Source: Pseudomonadales bacterium
GTDB lineage: Bacteria; Pseudomonadota; Gammaproteobacteria; Pseudomonadales; Pseudohongiellaceae
Assembly (NCBI GenBank): GCA_031277435.1
Contig: JAITMI010000168.1
Coordinates: 1-7,781, forward strand
Reading direction: 5' to 3'
DNA: 7,781 nt
The position numbers and the translations under genes were made by a program. The first letter of the stretch is position 1. Every line of letters starts with the position of its first letter. The notes under the pieces are model-generated. The model had not been told where the DNA came from. It saw only the letters and a list, made by a program, of their open reading frames with translations, and searched no databases. Shown here piece by piece: positions 5,604-7,781 of this stretch.

Positions 5604-5939
5604 TTAGGGCTGGCCTATCAATACCAAAGTTTTACGCCGCACGCTGGACAATTCCGTTGCCGTAACTTTGCCTTTGGGAATGGCTTTGCGCGCCTGCCAA
5701 TCCAGGCTTTTTACCTGGTCGGCTAATACGACGCTGGGCTTGCGTCCGGCAATTGGCACCTCAAAGGGATAGCCTTTGATCTGCGTAGTTATTGGGCAGC
5801 ACAGCATGAGTCCGGCGCGAGCATTGTACAACGCGGGGCTGAGCACCAGCGCGGGGCGGTGGCCGGCTTGTTCGTGACCCGCTTGTGGGTCGAATTGTAA
5901 CCACACAATATCGCCGGTATCCGGCACATAAGTTTTCAT
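5604..5939 (-). CDS. mazF: MazF-type mRNA endoribonuclease toxin
   Basis: This toxin of a type II system cleaves mRNA at short sequence motifs. The 111-residue protein is of normal length and close to E. coli MazF throughout. It has YVPDTGDIVWLQFDP at the N-terminus, then EQAGHRPALVLSP containing the catalytic-type R28, CPITTQIKGYPFEV containing T51, and VVLADQVKSLDW near residues 70-81. R28 and T51 correspond to Arg29 and Thr52 of the E. coli enzyme, so activity is expected. The start lies one base after the mazE stop (TGA-T-ATG), so translation is probably coupled. The gene is intact, which implies a working antitoxin. The next gene on this strand is pldA. Confidence 0.95.
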   Translation of the reverse strand: MKTYVPDTGDIVWLQFDPQAGHEQAGHRPALVLSPALYNARAGLMLCCPITTQIKGYPFEVPIAGRKPSVVLADQVKSLDWQARKAIPKGKVTATELSSVRRKTLVLIGQP

Positions 5940-5940
5940 A

Positions 5941-6177
5941 TCAGAGCATTTCTTTGCCTACGGCGGAGCCAAAGGATATTTCGTCATGGCGATTTTCCGG
6001 CGTGATGGCGGCAACCAAGGCTTCCAGTTCGTTACCACGAACAGGCTCGATCACAATGCGCCCGCCTTCTTCACGCATCTCGACCGCTTGATCTATGCTC
6101 AAGCGGGCCGCCGCCATGATGGCGGCGGGAATACGTATCGACGCGCTATTGCCCCACTTCTTCACATACAATTCCAT
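5941..6177 (-). CDS. mazE: MazE-type antitoxin
   Basis: This 78-residue antitoxin pairs with the adjacent toxin. The N-terminal AbrB/MazE swapped-hairpin DNA-binding domain is clear: MELYVKKWGNSASIRIPAAIM, followed by RIVIEPVR. The C-terminal tail, with ITPENRHDEISFG, corresponds to the E. coli MazE segment that wraps around MazF. ATG 6177 is chosen because GGAG lies 7 bases upstream and the family starts here; a longer frame back to 6219 would add 14 atypical residues. It is the first gene of a mazE-mazF operon and probably represses its own promoter in the short divergent region upstream. Confidence 0.95.
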   Translation of the reverse strand: MELYVKKWGNSASIRIPAAIMAAARLSIDQAVEMREEGGRIVIEPVRGNELEALVAAITPENRHDEISFGSAVGKEML

Positions 6178-6244
6178 AGCCTGTCTCCATTCGTCTAAAC
6201 ATATGTAGATACTATACAAGAAGCGGCATCAACAGGGTACCTCA
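6178..6244. promoter_or_regulatory. Divergent promoter region, mazE / exported hydrolase-like gene
   Basis: This 67-bp AT-rich gap lies between two divergent starts. On the minus strand TATAGT (6216-6211) is a reasonable -10 hexamer for mazE, but no convincing -35 was found. On the plus strand TATACA (6213-6218) overlaps it. ACATATGT (6199-6206) is a perfect 8-bp palindrome next to it and could be part of a MazE operator. Overlapping -10 elements would make the two genes compete for polymerase; this is inference. Confidence 0.4.
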
Positions 6245-7781
6245 ATGTCGGAAACTGCATGTATGAACATCACCTGGCTTTGGCGGCGCGGTCTTTATTT
6301 ATCGCTATGGTGCGTGCTGGCCGTGCCGCGCGGCGCGCTGGCGCAGGATATTGATCCCGTCGCGGCGGGTATTTATGAAGAAGCCGCGGCGCTGCTCGAA
6401 CATTTGCGGCGTGAGGAAGACTTGGTAGGCGCGGGGCTGGGTGTGCTGTGGCCTGGCATGGCCCCTTGGGATTACGGCAGCGGCTGGGCGGAGCGGGAAA
6501 TGGACCGGGCGTTCTCGGAACGAACGCTCAACGCGCAACATGAACTGGTGCAGCTTTTCACCGCGGTGGCGGTGTTGCAGTTGGTGGAAGCGAACCTGGT
6601 GGAACTGGATGCACCATTCACGCGCTATTTTCCCGAGTTTCAGCCTTATGCCGGCACTTTTCCCGAGCGTTTTACGGTGCGGCAGCTCTTGAGCCACCAC
6701 GGCGGCTTGCCGGCCTATTACGCGCCGGGTTCCGGTAGAGGAGCCTTCAACGCCAACGGCGCGGATGAGGCGTGGCGCGAGGTGTTGGCGCATGATGAAG
6801 AACTGGCTTTGGTGGCGGCGCCGGGCGAGGTTTTTGACTATTCCTATCTGGGTTATGACTTGCTCGGGCTTTTGATCGAACGGCAAAGCGGCGAGGCTTA
6901 TGCCGACTACATCGCGCGGCATATTTTGGCGCCCTTGAATTTGAGCGATACCAGCTTCAGCGCCGATCCCGCTAGCGTGCCCGGCATCGCCCAAGCTTAT
7001 GACGACGAAGAAGCGGTGCCGCATGAGCGTTTGCGAGATGTGCCGGCGGCGGGACTTGTCAGCAACGTGCATGACATGGGCATCTTCATGCAGGCGCTGC
7101 TGCAAGGCGGCCAGGGCATATTGACGGTAAGTAGTGTGGAACAATTGTTTCAATTACAAAATGCGTCGCTGTATGACGACAATCTTGGTTTTGGACTGGG
7201 TTTCTTTTTGACGCCGCTGGGCGATGAACTGTTGTTGGCTTCGCATTCGGCGTTCAACGATGGCGCGAGTTCTTATGTCGTTGCCTTGCCACGGCAGGGG
7301 CTGGGTTTGGTGTTCACCAGCAATAGTGAAGTCAATAATGTTACCTTGCGCGCCGCTCTCGATGCGTTCATGGCGCGTATGATCGAGGCGCATAACGCGC
7401 GGCCGGCGCCGGTGTATGCGCCGTATCCGGCGGCGGAGGCGGATGCACAAAATCTGGCGCTCGGAGCAGGCGTATTCAGCGGCCCTGGCGGTATTTATCG
7501 GGTGGAGCAAAGGCGCGGCGGCTTGCGGATTGAGGCGCCGTTTCTGCCGTCCTGGCTGCGCGTGAATCTCTTGCCGCGCGCGGAGGATTATTACGGCGTG
7601 GAATTGCGCCTGTGGGGCTTGAACCTGGGCTGGCTGTCGCGCTTGGAGCCAATCGCACAAGGGCTGGAAGGCAGGCCGCAAATTTTGGATGGCCGGCGCC
7701 TATGGCACTGGCGTTTGCAGGGCGCGGCGGTGGTAACTTTGACTGAGCTCGTGCCAGCGCAAGAGAACGCGGCGCTTGATG
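6245..7781 (+). CDS. Exported class C beta-lactamase-like protein, catalytic motifs degenerate (partial)
   Basis: This frame runs open to the window edge (512 codons). A signal peptide ends ALA before QDIDP. The serine beta-lactamase/D-alanine carboxypeptidase fold is clear in LFTAVAVLQLVEANLVELDAP, YFPEF, FTVRQLLSHHGGLPAYY, YLGYDLLGLLIE, LAPLNLSDTSF, and the strand pair near VVALPRQGLGLVFTSN. The three catalytic motifs do not fit. The SxxK position reads E100-LV-Q103, YxN reads Y199-S-Y201, and HxG reads H334-SA. An acyl-enzyme mechanism therefore looks impossible, and the protein is probably a pseudoenzyme, perhaps binding peptidoglycan or another ligand. Residues beyond about 395 form an extra C-terminal beta-rich region that continues outside the window. 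ATG 6245 has AGGG 7 bases upstream; the in-frame ATG 6263 gives a more compact 27-residue signal peptide and is a real alternative. Confidence 0.82.
   Translation, partial: MSETACMNITWLWRRGLYLSLWCVLAVPRGALAQDIDPVAAGIYEEAAALLEHLRREEDLVGAGLGVLWPGMAPWDYGSGWAEREMDRAFSERTLNAQHELVQLFTAVAVLQLVEANLVELDAPFTRYFPEFQPYAGTFPERFTVRQLLSHHGGLPAYYAPGSGRGAFNANGADEAWREVLAHDEELALVAAPGEVFDYSYLGYDLLGLLIERQSGEAYADYIARHILAPLNLSDTSFSADPASVPGIAQAYDDEEAVPHERLRDVPAAGLVSNVHDMGIFMQALLQGGQGILTVSSVEQLFQLQNASLYDDNLGFGLGFFLTPLGDELLLASHSAFNDGASSYVVALPRQGLGLVFTSNSEVNNVTLRAALDAFMARMIEAHNARPAPVYAPYPAAEADAQNLALGAGVFSGPGGIYRVEQRRGGLRIEAPFLPSWLRVNLLPRAEDYYGVELRLWGLNLGWLSRLEPIAQGLEGRPQILDGRRLWHWRLQGAAVVTLTELVPAQENAALD

Noticed and set aside
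6305..7681. Two long minus-strand open frames (282 and 175 codons) opposite the hydrolase-like gene
   Set aside because: Their proteins are rich in Arg, His and Gln with no domain. The plus-strand frame has clear fold motifs and a signal peptide, so these are antisense shadows of GC-rich coding sequence.

Overview
The window looks like chromosomal DNA of a Gram-negative proteobacterium, probably beta- or gamma-proteobacterial. It is moderately GC-rich and encodes an outer-membrane phospholipase A, a MazEF pair close to the E. coli one, a NarL/FixJ response regulator and a 7TMR-DISM histidine kinase. No tRNA, rRNA, CRISPR array or complete insertion sequence was seen.

Layout. At 1-479 (minus) lies the N-terminus of a membrane sensor protein, cut by the window edge. 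About 500 bp without a convincing gene follow. That stretch holds a degenerate 15-bp repeat, a NarL-like 7-2-7 inverted heptamer pair and a 44-bp tandem duplication. On the plus strand come a LuxR-type response regulator (1021-1710) and its probable partner kinase (1581-3572), which starts inside the regulator gene. At 3542-4301 there is a rearranged block. Two ~152-bp direct repeats, each made of the kinase 3' end plus the 3' end of the phospholipase gene, flank an orphan Phd/UPF0175 antitoxin gene. The PIN toxin gene that should follow breaks off after 13 codons at a scrap of the response regulator gene, which is joined in frame to the last codons of the kinase. On the minus strand follow pldA (4185-5555), mazF (5604-5939) and mazE (5941-6177), closely spaced and possibly co-transcribed as mazE-mazF-pldA. 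Divergent from mazE is an exported protein with a class C beta-lactamase-like fold (6245 to the window end). All three of its catalytic motifs are altered.

Working together. Regulator and kinase form a two-component pair that may autoregulate through the heptamer sites. The antitoxin has its own operator-like palindrome but no visible toxin. MazEF looks intact. The strongest observations are the recombination scar that removed a PIN toxin, the apparent pseudoenzyme at the right end, the Asn-to-Asp change and longer spacing in the phospholipase catalytic triad, and the possible NarL-type operator. None of these was tested by database search; family assignments rest on motifs recognised by eye.
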